Of a stretch of DNA of 64,000 nt, positions 7,414-14,976 are shown piece by piece. The position numbers were made by a program, and so were the translations under genes. Within the stretch, counting starts at the first letter, position 1. Each line of letters opens with the position of its first letter. Source of the stretch: DATADW01 sp963733905 (GTDB taxonomy: Bacteria > Actinomycetota > Acidimicrobiia > Spongiisociales > DATADW01); assembly GCA_963733905.1 (NCBI GenBank), contig CAVTEU010000007.1:1-64000 (forward strand), given 5' to 3'. The notes beneath the pieces were generated by a model, which worked only from the letters and a program-made list of their open reading frames with translations, ran no database searches and was not told the DNA's origin.

Positions 7414-7611
7414 ATGCTAAGCAAACTTCACAGCCTAGAACAGCAGGCGGCGCAGGCCCAGTGCTTGGCCCTGCTCGTGGAGTTTGTCAAAGCAGTTCGA
7501 GCGCAGAAAGTTTGCCTCATGTGCAGGGCGAAGGCTGGAGGGAAGGGGCACGAACTTGGATGCGCAATGCTTCGCGCTGATGCCTTCATCAAGAGTACAG
7601 GCAAGGCTTAG
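7414..7611 (+). CDS. Small CxxC protein
   Basis: ATG 7414 follows AGGGGGTGA. The 65-residue product has an amphipathic N-terminal helix and then CLMCRAKAGGKGHELGC, a Cys-x2-Cys ... His-x3-Cys set that could form a single zinc knuckle. No family recognised. Confidence 0.55.
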   Translation: MLSKLHSLEQQAAQAQCLALLVEFVKAVRAQKVCLMCRAKAGGKGHELGCAMLRADAFIKSTGKA

Positions 7612-7628
7612 TCAAGGAGTCACGCCGC

Positions 7629-7949
7629 CTACTTAATCGCCGTTAATTGTCCAATCAGAGGATCGAGGGTTGCTAGCTTTGCCTCGATCTGCTCCCGGTC
7701 GTCATCGTTCAACTTTGATCGAAACCTGTGGATCGTCTCATATCCTTTCTTCGCAGCCGCTGCAGCCTGTCTCGCTCTAGGCAGGCGACCGGCTGCGCAT
7801 GAAACGAGCGCTATGTCGGCAAGCGTGGCGGTTATCTCGACCTCAGTGTTGAGAAAGTCAGCGGTCACTCTTTTCGAAAATTCCACTTCCGCTTGGGCTG
7901 CCTCGACTAACCGCCGTGATTCGATCAAAACTTTCATTGCATCAGGCAT
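7629..7949 (-). CDS. Hypothetical helical protein
   Basis: The start at 7949 (MPDAMKVLIESRRLVEAAQ) is preceded by GGTAGG; a longer frame to 8003 lacks a better site. The 106-residue product is all-helical with Ala/Arg-rich heptads (VSCAAGRLPRARQAAAAAKK, then FRSKLNDDDREQIEAKLA), like a coiled coil or a TPR-like helical pair. Function unknown. Confidence 0.6.
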   Translation of the reverse strand: MPDAMKVLIESRRLVEAAQAEVEFSKRVTADFLNTEVEITATLADIALVSCAAGRLPRARQAAAAAKKGYETIHRFRSKLNDDDREQIEAKLATLDPLIGQLTAIK

Positions 7950-8274
7950 GGTGTTACCTACCGCTCCCATTTTCAATGCAGGGTAGGTACATCCGCTGAG
8001 CAAAACTGATCGATCCCCACCTTAGAATCCGACGCCAGCCCGTACACCGCGTCCAGCAATGCTCTTCAGAGCACAGCCCCGCTAGCGCCGCTAGAGGCAA
8101 GCCCAGCAAGGTCTGCGGCCCCGTTAGCCTCGCTCAGACCGCCTCAGCCATGCTCAGCGCCGCCAACGCCCGGCCTCAGCAATGCAGCCTCACGAGCCAT
8201 GCTCCACAAATCGGCGCCGACGGCCAAAAGGGTGTAGGATGTAATCAGTTTCCCCTCACCGAGACAAACTGCTC
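7950..8274. other. Intergenic stretch with short repeats, no gene seen
   Basis: No coding frame with a ribosome-binding site is visible. The stretch contains the dispersed 19-mer at 8144-8162 and several short CAGC/GCTCAG repeats typical of the intergenic DNA of this half. Confidence 0.5.
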
Positions 8275-8304
8275 GCCTCTCTGACTCGAAACCGAAAGAG
8301 AGGC
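8275..8304 (+). promoter_or_regulatory. Hairpin covering the ribosome-binding site of the gene at 8308
   Basis: GCCTCTCT and AGAGAGGC form a perfect 8-bp stem with a 14-nt loop. The GAGAGG ribosome-binding site lies in the 3' arm, four bases before the GTG. The leader of the paralogue at 3443 has a weaker counterpart. Confidence 0.45.
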
Positions 8305-8307
8305 AAA

Positions 8308-8526
8308 GTGCTAAACCTGAAATCCCCTTGTGCAATTCACAGAGAGCTACTGGCTGCGTACCTGACGGCAGTTGAAAAGGTGGGAGTTGCCCAGCGTGAG
8401 TACGCTGAGATTTTGACTATAGGCATGGCCAGCGCAGTATCGAAAACACTGCTCGAAGAACTCAAGGAAGAGTGCAGTGCAGCGCGATCGCGATATGTCA
8501 AACACCGTCATCAGCACACCTGCTAA
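8308..8526 (+). CDS. 72-residue Cys/His protein, paralogue of the gene at 3443
   Basis: GTG 8308. The product, starting MLNLKSPCAIHRELLAAY and ending VKHRHQHTC, aligns end to end with that of 3443-3661, including SPCxIHR, the AQREYAEI block and LLEELKEECSAARSRYV. The C-terminal His-x2-His-x-Cys strengthens the idea of a metal site. Because the upstream leaders are related too, the whole unit seems to have been duplicated. Function unknown. Confidence 0.7.
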   Translation: MLNLKSPCAIHRELLAAYLTAVEKVGVAQREYAEILTIGMASAVSKTLLEELKEECSAARSRYVKHRHQHTC

Positions 8527-8608
8527 GCCCGCGTGCCAAAACCCGGCTGAGCAAACCTCTGCGCTGCCTCTACACCTGCCCAGCATCGCCCAGCCCAGCG
8601 GTTCCACG

Positions 8609-8637
8609 TTGAACCCTGCTGAGCGCGGGAATAGAAT
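8609..8637 (+). promoter_or_regulatory. Sigma70-type promoter for the gene at 8676
   Basis: TTGAAC and TAGAAT with a 17-bp spacer, in the same TTCCAC(A/G)TTGAAC context as the promoter at 3306. Confidence 0.55.
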
Positions 8638-8675
8638 GCGGTTCGCTGTGTTACCTGGGGCGGTTCATAAGTGGA

Positions 8676-8885
8676 TTGGAAAACAGTCAGGAATGGGCAC
8701 CAACGGCCGGATTAGTGATAGCTCTGCTGATGCTTTTGGCCTTGCTTAAAGGGATCAGCCGGGATCGAAAAGCGAGGCGGGCTGAAAAGGTGGACGATTG
8801 CATTAGAAACTACTTCGCTGGACAGCCACAGGGTCAGAAGTATCCGCTTGAGGATGTTTTTGAGAATCTTGCAACGGCGCCGTGA
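8676..8885 (+). CDS. Small single-pass membrane protein
   Basis: TTG 8676 is the only likely start in this frame after the promoter at 8609-8637. The 69 residues begin with a hydrophobic segment (AGLVIALLMLLALLKGI) followed by a positively charged stretch (RDRKARRAEK), so the N-terminus is probably outside and the tail in the cytoplasm. The C-terminal half contains YPLEDVFENLA. No family known; the start codon is the weak point. Confidence 0.45.
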   Translation: MENSQEWAPTAGLVIALLMLLALLKGISRDRKARRAEKVDDCIRNYFAGQPQGQKYPLEDVFENLATAP

Positions 8886-8901
8886 GATAGTCAATCGTGA
8901 A

Positions 8902-9021
8902 ATGAAAAGACCATCACTGAAGGAAGTGAAGGAAAGTCTCAACAGACTCACAAAGGCTGGGAGTCTGGAAACAGATGGAATCCGCTGGGGCCGACCAAGA
9001 ATCAGCCTTCAAAGACTTTGA
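8902..9021 (+). CDS. Possible 39-residue basic peptide
   Basis: ATG 8902 opens a frame starting MKRPSLKEVKESLNRLTKAG and ending RPRISLQRL, 16 bp after the previous gene. The Lys/Leu-rich first half would form an amphipathic helix. The ribosome-binding site is poor and no second copy is available to test it, so this is tentative. Confidence 0.3.
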   Translation: MKRPSLKEVKESLNRLTKAGSLETDGIRWGRPRISLQRL

Positions 9022-9124
9022 AAGGTGCTTGCAACTTCTAAGCAACGCCCGCCCCGCTCGAACCGCGCCCAACCTCAAACCCCGCTACCATGTAAACAAA
9101 AAGTTTGCAGTGATGTAAGCATGG

Positions 9125-9447
9125 TTGCTTGCGAATCGGCAGGCTGTTTGTGATGCTATGGCCATGTTGTCTAGCGAGGAATCGTACAAACTGGGACTAA
9201 ATGCCGCTTACCGAGCTTTCAGAGGTTACGGCAACATCAGCCTGACAGGCACGATGGTTGCGGCGCTAGTCGAACTGAATAACGGTCTAGGGCCGGAACC
9301 AACTGGTAAAGCGGTCAAAGGAGTTTGCACGTTTGAGGAACTCTGCCGCATTACCGAAACGAAAAAGAAGACTGGGAGAAAGAGTTCGAGCAGCCGTTCA
9401 TTGACGCGGACCTGGCGGATTCTCTGCCGGCTTCTTTGAGGGATTGA
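9125..9447 (+). pseudogene. Hypothetical protein with a probable -1 frame change
   Basis: The first frame (start TTG 9125, or ATG 9158 or 9164) gives a helical protein with AYRAFRGYGNISLTGTMVAALV and CTFEELCRITE. After about 9355 it turns into low-complexity Ser/Arg residues. The frame one base back continues much more naturally with KEDWEKEFEQPFIDADLADS and stops at 9447. The change falls at ACGAAAAAGAAG. A one-base sequencing error in the A-run, a real mutation or ribosomal slippage could each explain it. No family recognised. Confidence 0.45.
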
Positions 9448-9896
9448 ATACGGAACAGCGCAGACGCTTTTTCTCGGCAAAGCGGCAGCTAGACCCCCGC
9501 CAGCCATGCTCGCGCCAAGTTCAGCGCCGCCAAAAAATAGAAAAGCCGTTGAAAGGCTGCGAACCTCACAACGGCTCCTCGGGTTGAAAATGTTAGCAGG
9601 GGCGGAAAGGTCTCGATGGAGCCAAACCTCAAAAATCTCACTGACTTAAGCTGCCCCTATAGAGATTTCTGTATCCTATCTGTGTTTTCGAGTGGCTTTC
9701 TATGTACAAACAATGGGTGGAGTACCATAATAACACTACTAAGCAGGGAAATGAAGCTACTAGGGCAACTTGGGCAGTCCCTATTCCGTGCGCTAGCTTT
9801 AGAAAACTTGAGAAGAGGCGCAGGTCATGCGGTTGGCGTGCGTCTATTTGCTCAACGGATTTGCAAGACTTGCGTGAGACTAACGAGAACCTCGGG
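9448..9896. other. Intergenic stretch, no convincing gene
   Basis: Several overlapping frames exist on both strands, but none has a ribosome-binding site, a recognisable motif or a plausible composition. It holds the altered dispersed 20-mer from about 9499 and the terminator at 9537-9576. Confidence 0.45.
9537..9576 (-). terminator. Intrinsic terminator-like hairpin, minus strand
   Basis: AGCCGTTG and CAACGGCT form a perfect 8-bp stem; on the minus strand TTTTCTATTTTTT follows. It resembles the terminator at 3971-4008 in both arms and loop (GAAAGGCTG). Confidence 0.6.
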
Positions 9897-10112
9897 TTAG
9901 CCGTGGACGTGCTTTTTCGCTTCATCCGATTCGTACTCCACTTTCCTTCCGCTGCGTGCCTCGATGATGGTAATCATCGATTTGGCACGGCCTTTGGCGA
10001 TCTCCAAGACAACTCCCTGTGGCTTGTCCTCCTGATCTTTGTAGCCGATTGTCAGGAAGTGCTTACGCTTTTTGGAGAAGAGAGCCCAGACAGTGATTAC
10101 GATGGCTGACCC
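9897..10112 (-). pseudogene. C-terminal part of a membrane-proximal conserved protein, 5' truncated
   Basis: The minus-strand frame is open from a stop at 10113-10115 down to TAA at 9897-9899 and has no ATG, GTG or TTG before the conserved part. It reads WALFSKKRKHFLTIGYKD, then GVVLEIAKGRAKSMITIIEA and KVEYESDEAKKHVHG. The composition is clearly that of a real protein, and similar C-termini (a hydrophobic helix then SKKRxHFLTI) occur in proteins I associate with Acidobacteriota. The start and N-terminal region were lost at the break next to 10121-10154. Confidence 0.6.
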
Positions 10113-10120
10113 CTACCCGA

Positions 10121-10154
10121 CGGCCAGCCTTCTGCCCTGCCAAGGGGCTGGCCG
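10121..10154. repeat. 9-bp inverted repeat at a rearrangement point
   Basis: CGGCCAGCC (10121-10129) and GGCTGGCCG (10146-10154) are exact inverse copies around a 16-nt loop. Two divergent genes, both lacking their 5' ends, meet here. Confidence 0.65.
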
Positions 10155-11437
10155 CTCTGGCGGTGGAGGGACCGCTTCCGCAGGGTTTGCTGGCTCTCAG
10201 CTTGGATTTCTCCGTGCAGGTCGGCAAACAGGAGACGGTGAGCCTCATCGGCTTTCCAAGACTTACGGGTATGCTCTGGGCCGTCACTCAAGGGAGTCTG
10301 AGGGGCCAGAAGGGCAGGGCGCTGACCTTTACAGCTCCAGCCGATGAAGGGAACTCTGGGGGGCCTCTCATCAGAGATGGCAAGGTTATTGGAGTGATCA
10401 CGGAAGTGTCCGGGCAGGCAGGCTATGCCGCGCCATCTGTTGCCGCGAGGTTTGTTCTTGAAGGATGGGGGATTATCCTTGACGGATCTCGTCGGTCTCT
10501 TCCACAGGGCAAGGCGGGCGAGGTTCAGAACAAGAGTGCTGAACTGCTAAGAACAGCGCGGCTGCAGAGCGAAGGCAAAGACTTCAAGGGTGCTTGGCGT
10601 CTGACTCAGCAAGCGCTGGAGGTGGACCCCACGCCAGAAACTTTCCGGTTGCAGAACCAAGTGGCGATGGCGTGGTTGCGGAACCTCGTTGTCAGGTCGG
10701 ACCAAGGAGAAACCTTTACCGCGGTGGCGGATCAGGTACTGCGCGCCTTCTATCGGGGTGCGATCAGCGATGATGCGGCTCTGGAAGTCGACAGTTTTGC
10801 TCACATCGGATGGGCGAACTTTCTGAAGCGTCGAGAGTCTATGCCTTGGTTGGAGGTCGAGGGCAATTACAGGAAAGCCGTGGAGCTGGATCCCCAGAAT
10901 GCCTATGCTCAAGCGATGTGGGGACACTGGATACTCTGGGAGGATGCTCACAATCTTGTGGAAGCTCGGCAGCATTTCTCTGTCGCGTTAAAGAGCGGGC
11001 GAGACAGAGACTTTGTGAGACACCTGCAGCTCGCAGCCTTGCAGAACGCCAAAACTGGAGACTGCGCTGTGGAGATTATCAGGATACTGGACGAGATGAG
11101 AAGGAACGACGAGCCTCTGGAAAAGGCCCAGCGAAGTGACCTGGAAAGTAGCGTCTACTTCGCGCTGAGGCGAGAGGTCTTGGATCGACTCCCGTCAGTC
11201 TTAGCGTCTTCCGAGCACCTCACTACCTATCAATGGCTGGTGCGAGATCTCGGAAAGCCGCATTTGAGATATGAGTTTTGGGTTGCCCGTCTCACAGAAG
11301 CGACGGGAGATTCCGACAAAGCTCTCGCACTCTACCGCTCCGTCCGGTCACAGTCTCAACTTCAGGGGTTTACCATGGGACGGGAACTGGAGGAGTCAAT
11401 CAAGCGATGCGAGGCCACTGTCGGCAAGCTCCGCTGA
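10148..11437 (+). CDS. Trypsin-like serine protease (C-terminal lobe) fused to TPR-like repeats, N-terminus missing
   Basis: The conserved part begins at about 10148 with LAALAVEGPLPQGL, which matches the strand after the catalytic Asp in trypsin-fold proteases. It goes on with SVQVGKQETVSLIGFPR and the active-site box GNSGGPLI, Ser at residue 65 from GTG 10163. The catalytic His and Asp should lie upstream but are absent, because the DNA changes at the inverted repeat 10121-10154. After about residue 125 come roughly 300 helical residues with TPR-like pairs (ALEVDPTPETFRLQNQVAMA, AVELDPQNAYAQAMWGHW). The gene runs towards the gasdermin-like gene at 11637 with about 200 bp between. Trypsin-like proteases with repeat domains are among the known partners of bacterial gasdermins, where the repeats are thought to sense the trigger. 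As written it cannot be an active protease. Confidence 0.75.
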   Translation: MAALAVEGPLPQGLLALSLDFSVQVGKQETVSLIGFPRLTGMLWAVTQGSLRGQKGRALTFTAPADEGNSGGPLIRDGKVIGVITEVSGQAGYAAPSVAARFVLEGWGIILDGSRRSLPQGKAGEVQNKSAELLRTARLQSEGKDFKGAWRLTQQALEVDPTPETFRLQNQVAMAWLRNLVVRSDQGETFTAVADQVLRAFYRGAISDDAALEVDSFAHIGWANFLKRRESMPWLEVEGNYRKAVELDPQNAYAQAMWGHWILWEDAHNLVEARQHFSVALKSGRDRDFVRHLQLAALQNAKTGDCAVEIIRILDEMRRNDEPLEKAQRSDLESSVYFALRREVLDRLPSVLASSEHLTTYQWLVRDLGKPHLRYEFWVARLTEATGDSDKALALYRSVRSQSQLQGFTMGRELEESIKRCEATVGKLR

Positions 11438-11636
11438 AAGGAACAGCAAAACTTTCGTTCATCGTCGGACTGACAGGGGCATGAGTGCCTGAACTCGAAG
11501 TACGCGTAAGCCAACTACCGCCGCGCGACGACGCTCGGTCACACGAGCGGCTTGCCGCAAATACGTCCGGATGAAATCGTCTTCGCCGACTTGGTGGAAT
11601 TATGCTGGCTGCTCCTTTGTTTTACTCTTCTTCAAA

Positions 11637-12485
11637 TCAGCCTTGACTGCCCCGACTCTTGGAACGTGTCGTCGAAGCCGGACCCTTGCGCTTTGGTTGC
11701 TCCGAAAGGTTGGCAAAAGGCCCTGTTGTTTCGAGCAGCTCGAACCTCGCCTCCTGAGGCGCACCCCTCAGAGCGGACTCTGCCGCCTTGGCTTGCTTGA
11801 GGCCTTTGAAGATTCCCTTTTCAAACTCCATTTGGGCTGCCTGGAAACCAAATACCAGTGGGTTGGCGCCTTCAAAGGTTATGTTTGAGTCGCTGGATCC
11901 TCCGGACTGGATCTGCACGGCACCTCCTACCATCTCCTTGACTACCGGGATGTCAACCTGAACGGACGAGCCGTCGGATTGGGTGGCTTGCGTCTGAAAC
12001 TTCTTGCTCTTCACGATGCTGGTGATGACGTACAGTCTGTCTCTCTCGAGCGCCTTGAGGATCTCACCGCCAACGGATGTATCCACTTTATTTCCGCTGA
12101 TGAACTTGTTTACCGCAAGCTGATTGACCTCCGAAACCTGCGCATCTTCAAATTCAAACGTCAAGCTGCTAGCTCCTTTGTAGGCGGCGTCAAGTTTGGG
12201 TTTTTTTCCGGTCATGGAACCGACAATTCCACCGAGCAAACTTAGGCCAACATTGATATCGAGCGCTCGGCTTTTTTTCCCATTGATGAATGCTGCCTGA
12301 CGGTCTGGCCCGACTGCCGGAAGGGACTGCCCTCCGCTGAATAGGTCCGACAGTTCGCCTAAGACCGTCAAAGCATCTTTCTGTTTTTCGACAACCTGAA
12401 GAGGACGAATGCTCTCCCGTGGCAGTCTCACCACAGAGTAGCCAAATTCCTTGAGGAGTTGCAGGATTGGATCTGAGTTTCCCAT
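11637..12485 (-). CDS. Bacterial gasdermin-like pore-forming protein
   Basis: ATG 12485 follows a perfect AAAGGAG site. The 282-residue protein has the bacterial gasdermin marks as I know them: an N-terminal GYSVVRLPRESIRPLQVV, a hydrophobic glycine-rich LSLLGGIVGSMTG (about 80-95), the strands LTFEFEDAQVSEVNQL and LYVITSIVKSKKFQ, and NPLVFGFQAAQMEFEKG (about 210-225). About 55 residues follow, ending in a basic tail (QPKRKG, TTRSKSRGSQG). In this family a short C-terminal peptide holds the pore domain inactive until a partner protease removes it, after which it forms large membrane pores and kills the infected cell. The Lys/Arg-rich tail would suit the trypsin-like protease encoded next to it. 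The protein has no cysteine, so the N-terminal palmitoylation described for some members cannot occur. Family call from recognition, not from a search. Confidence 0.82.
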   Translation of the reverse strand: MGNSDPILQLLKEFGYSVVRLPRESIRPLQVVEKQKDALTVLGELSDLFSGGQSLPAVGPDRQAAFINGKKSRALDINVGLSLLGGIVGSMTGKKPKLDAAYKGASSLTFEFEDAQVSEVNQLAVNKFISGNKVDTSVGGEILKALERDRLYVITSIVKSKKFQTQATQSDGSSVQVDIPVVKEMVGGAVQIQSGGSSDSNITFEGANPLVFGFQAAQMEFEKGIFKGLKQAKAAESALRGAPQEARFELLETTGPFANLSEQPKRKGPASTTRSKSRGSQG

Positions 12486-12580
12486 TTTTGTTCTCCTTTC
12501 AATTATTGAGGACTGTCAGTGTCCCGAGACCCCTATCCAGAGCTGAGTGTCAGTAGTTGATTCATCCGAAAGCTAAACCC
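12486..12580 (-). promoter_or_regulatory. Leader region of the gasdermin-like gene
   Basis: 95 bp between the stop of the upstream frame and the gasdermin start. Apart from the AAAGGAG site I see no clear -35/-10 pair, so co-transcription with the upstream frame is possible. Confidence 0.35.
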
Positions 12581-12751
12581 TCAGCCTAAGCCCTTCTGGT
12601 TTTGGTGCGAGGGAGCCAATTCCAAGCCCTGTGTGATCGCATCAGCGCGAAGCGACAAGGTGTCACGATAATCTGCAATTCTCAATAGAAGCAACGACCT
12701 TTTGAGTCTACTGCGATTCGGCATCAACCGCAGCAGGTATCCAAGATCCTG
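12581..12751 (-). pseudogene. C-terminal tail of an unidentified gene upstream of the gasdermin gene
   Basis: This moderate-GC frame reads DLGYLLRLMPNRSRLKRSLL, then RIADYRDTLSLRADAITQG and ends HQNQKGLG. It is fused in register to the deoA fragment but does not match thymidine phosphorylase, which should continue with a conserved GQTxxLAPAD block. It lies on the same strand as the gasdermin-like gene, 95 bp before it, so it may be the end of an operon partner whose main part was lost at the junction. It may also be a chance open frame. Too short to identify. Confidence 0.4.
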
Positions 12752-12765
12752 GTCGAACCGATCGG
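12740..12765. other. Composition junction between the two halves of the window
   Basis: Left of about 12,750 the DNA has mixed composition; to the right it is uniformly GC-rich with G/C at third positions. The change falls inside the deoA reading frame. I see no att site, insertion sequence end or target duplication here. Confidence 0.7.
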
Positions 12766-13171
12766 GGTCGAGGGCGGTGGTGAAGCCCGGGATCGACTCC
12801 AGCTTGTCCAGGGTGCCACCGGTGTGCCCCAGCCCCCTCCCGCTCATCATGGGGACCGCCGCCCCGCATACGGCCACGATTGGGGCGAGCGGGATGCTCA
12901 CTTTGTCACCCACGCCCCCGGTCGAGTGCTTGTCCGCCTTCGGCGCCTCGATCGAGGAGAGGTCGAGCACCTCTCCGGAGTGGAGCATGGCGTCGGTCCA
13001 TGTCGCCAGCTCGTCGGGATCCATCCCGTTGATGAACACCGCCATGAGCATCGCCGCCGCCTGGTAGTCGGGGATCTTCCCGTCGGCGACCCCTGCGATG
13101 AACCAGCGGATCTGGTCGGCGGTGAGGGCCCCCCGGTCGCGCTTCCGCTCTATCAGCTCGACGGCGTTCAT
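12752..13171 (-). CDS. deoA: Thymidine phosphorylase, N-terminal third only
   Basis: The start at 13171 (MNAVELIERKRDRGALT) matches the family. The fragment covers the helical domain and the phosphate-binding loop KADKHSTGGVGDKVSI, followed by SGRGLGHTGGTLDKLESI. It stops matching after LDPDRFDQ, about 140 of the usual 430 residues. The enzyme converts thymidine and phosphate to thymine and deoxyribose 1-phosphate in pyrimidine salvage, which fits the nearby upp. The truncation coincides with the composition junction, so the rest was probably never part of this DNA source. Confidence 0.9.
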
Positions 13172-13193
13172 CGCCGCGAAGCTATCCGGTTGA

Positions 13194-14976
13194 TCAGGCG
13201 ACGCTGACGGTGCCTGCCGCCCAGTCGGCATGGAGACGGGCGTAGACGCCGCCCCCTTCGAGCAGTTCGGCGTGGTGGCCTCGCTCGACGAGACGCCCCT
13301 GGTCGAAGACCAGGATCTCGTCGGCGGCCTCGGCTGTCGAGAGGCGGTGGGCGACGGTTATCGAGGTCCGGCCGGCGGTGAGGCGTTCGATGGCACGCCG
13401 AAGCTGGACCTCGAGCGCCGGGTCCACCGCCGACGTCGCCTCGTCGAGGACCAGCAGATCGGGGTTGGTGATCCAGGCGCGCACAAGGGCGACAAGCTGC
13501 CGCTCCCCGGCGGACAATCGGCCACCGCGTTCGCCGACGAAGGTGTCCAGCCCCTCGGGCAGCGAGTCCATCCACTCGTCGAGACCGAGGTCGTAGAAGG
13601 CGGCCCGCACGCCCTCGTCGTTGGCGGCGAGACGCCCGTAGCGCACGTTGTCCGCCACCGAGGCGTCGAAGAGAAAGCCCTCCTGGGGGACATATGCCAC
13701 ACGGGAGCGGAGCGAGGCGAACCTGACCCGGTCCACCGGGATTCCCCCGACAATGACCTCACCCCCGGTCGGGTCGAATAGTCTGGTGACCAGCTTGGCG
13801 AAGGTGGTCTTGCCCGATCCGGTCTCTCCCACGACGGCGACCCGCCGCCCGCGCGTCGATCCGAACCGATACGTCGCTGAGGACGTCGTCGGCCCCATCG
13901 GGGTAGCGGTAGTTGACCGCCTCCATCTCGACGTCGAGCCCGCCTTCGGGGAGGTCCACCCCGCCGGTGGGGTCGGCCACGTCCACCGGAGTGTCGAGGA
14001 CCCCGAGGATCCGCCGCAGCCCGGCACCTGCGGTCTGTGCCTGATCGAGCGTCTCCACCAGGATCTGGACCGGCTCCACCAGGAGGTTGAGAAGGAAGAG
14101 GAAGGCGAGAAGCGTCCCGGCAGACGTGCCGTCGGCGACACCGGTGATCACCCCGACCGCAACCACCGCCGCGGTGAGCGTCCCGGCGAAGAGGTCGGCC
14201 GAGGAGAACAGCCCGGCGCCGAGCCGAGCGGTGCGGAACTCGGCCTCGAACTGGGCGTCGAGCGCCCCCTCCACCTTGGCGGTGGTGGCCCTCTCCGCCC
14301 CGTAGGCGCGCACCACCGGGCAGACCGGCGATGGCCTCGCTGAGCGCCGAGAGGCTGTCGGCGACCCGTTCCCTGACGTGGTCGTGTGCCCGGCGGAGGA
14401 TGCGTTGGAACCAGAGGAGCAGCAGGGCGTAGAGCACGACACCACCGAGGACGAGCAGCGCCAGGTACCAGCGGTAGATGGCCATCACGGTGAAGGCGAG
14501 GACCACCTGCGCCGATCCGACCAACATGCCCACGCCGCCCCAACCCATGAAGTCCTGGATCGTCTCCGGGTCCGATGTCACCCGCGCCACGAGGGCGCCC
14601 CGGCGCTGCGACTGGACGTGGAGCATCGACAAGTTGGTGGAGATGGCGGAAGGTGCCGACCCTGAGGTCGGCGAGGCCGGTGGCCGACGAGGTGGCGAGC
14701 CGCGCCAATGCCGCTCGCTGCGCAACCACCCCGGCGGCGATGGCGAGGAGGGCGAGACCGCCGAGGGTGATTGCGCCCTTGACGTCCACGCCGCCCGTCG
14801 CCGAGGATCTCGTTGTCGGTCATCTGCTGGATCAGGATCGGCACCACCACCTGCGAGGCGGTGCCGGCGAAGGCGAGCACGATCGTCAACCACAGCCCTC
14901 GGCCCAGCGCCGGCGCCAGCCGGAAGGCGCGGGACAGGGCCGAGGTCGTCGTCGCAGCAGGGGCGATGGTGCTCAT
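13194..14976 (-). CDS. ABC exporter subunit B (membrane and ATPase domains), frame interrupted
   Basis: The parts lie in order on the minus strand: ATG 14976 and the first membrane helices, the remaining helices (FTVMAIYRWYLALLVLGGVV; LLAFLFLLNLLVEPVQILVE) and an ATPase with Walker A GETGSGKTT, signature LSAGE, Walker B LLVLDEATSAVD and the switch AHRLS. Frame changes near 14,800, 14,640, 14,325 and 13,850 break it, but every piece is conserved, so indel errors are likely. The total of about 590 residues is normal for a half-size exporter. Its ATG overlaps the stop of subunit A as ATGA, which points to a heterodimer. Substrate unknown. Confidence 0.85.

Noticed and set aside
9616..10109. Overlapping plus-strand frames of 94 and 135 codons
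   Set aside because: No motif or start signal; the second runs antisense to the clearly protein-like FSKKRKHFLTI frame.
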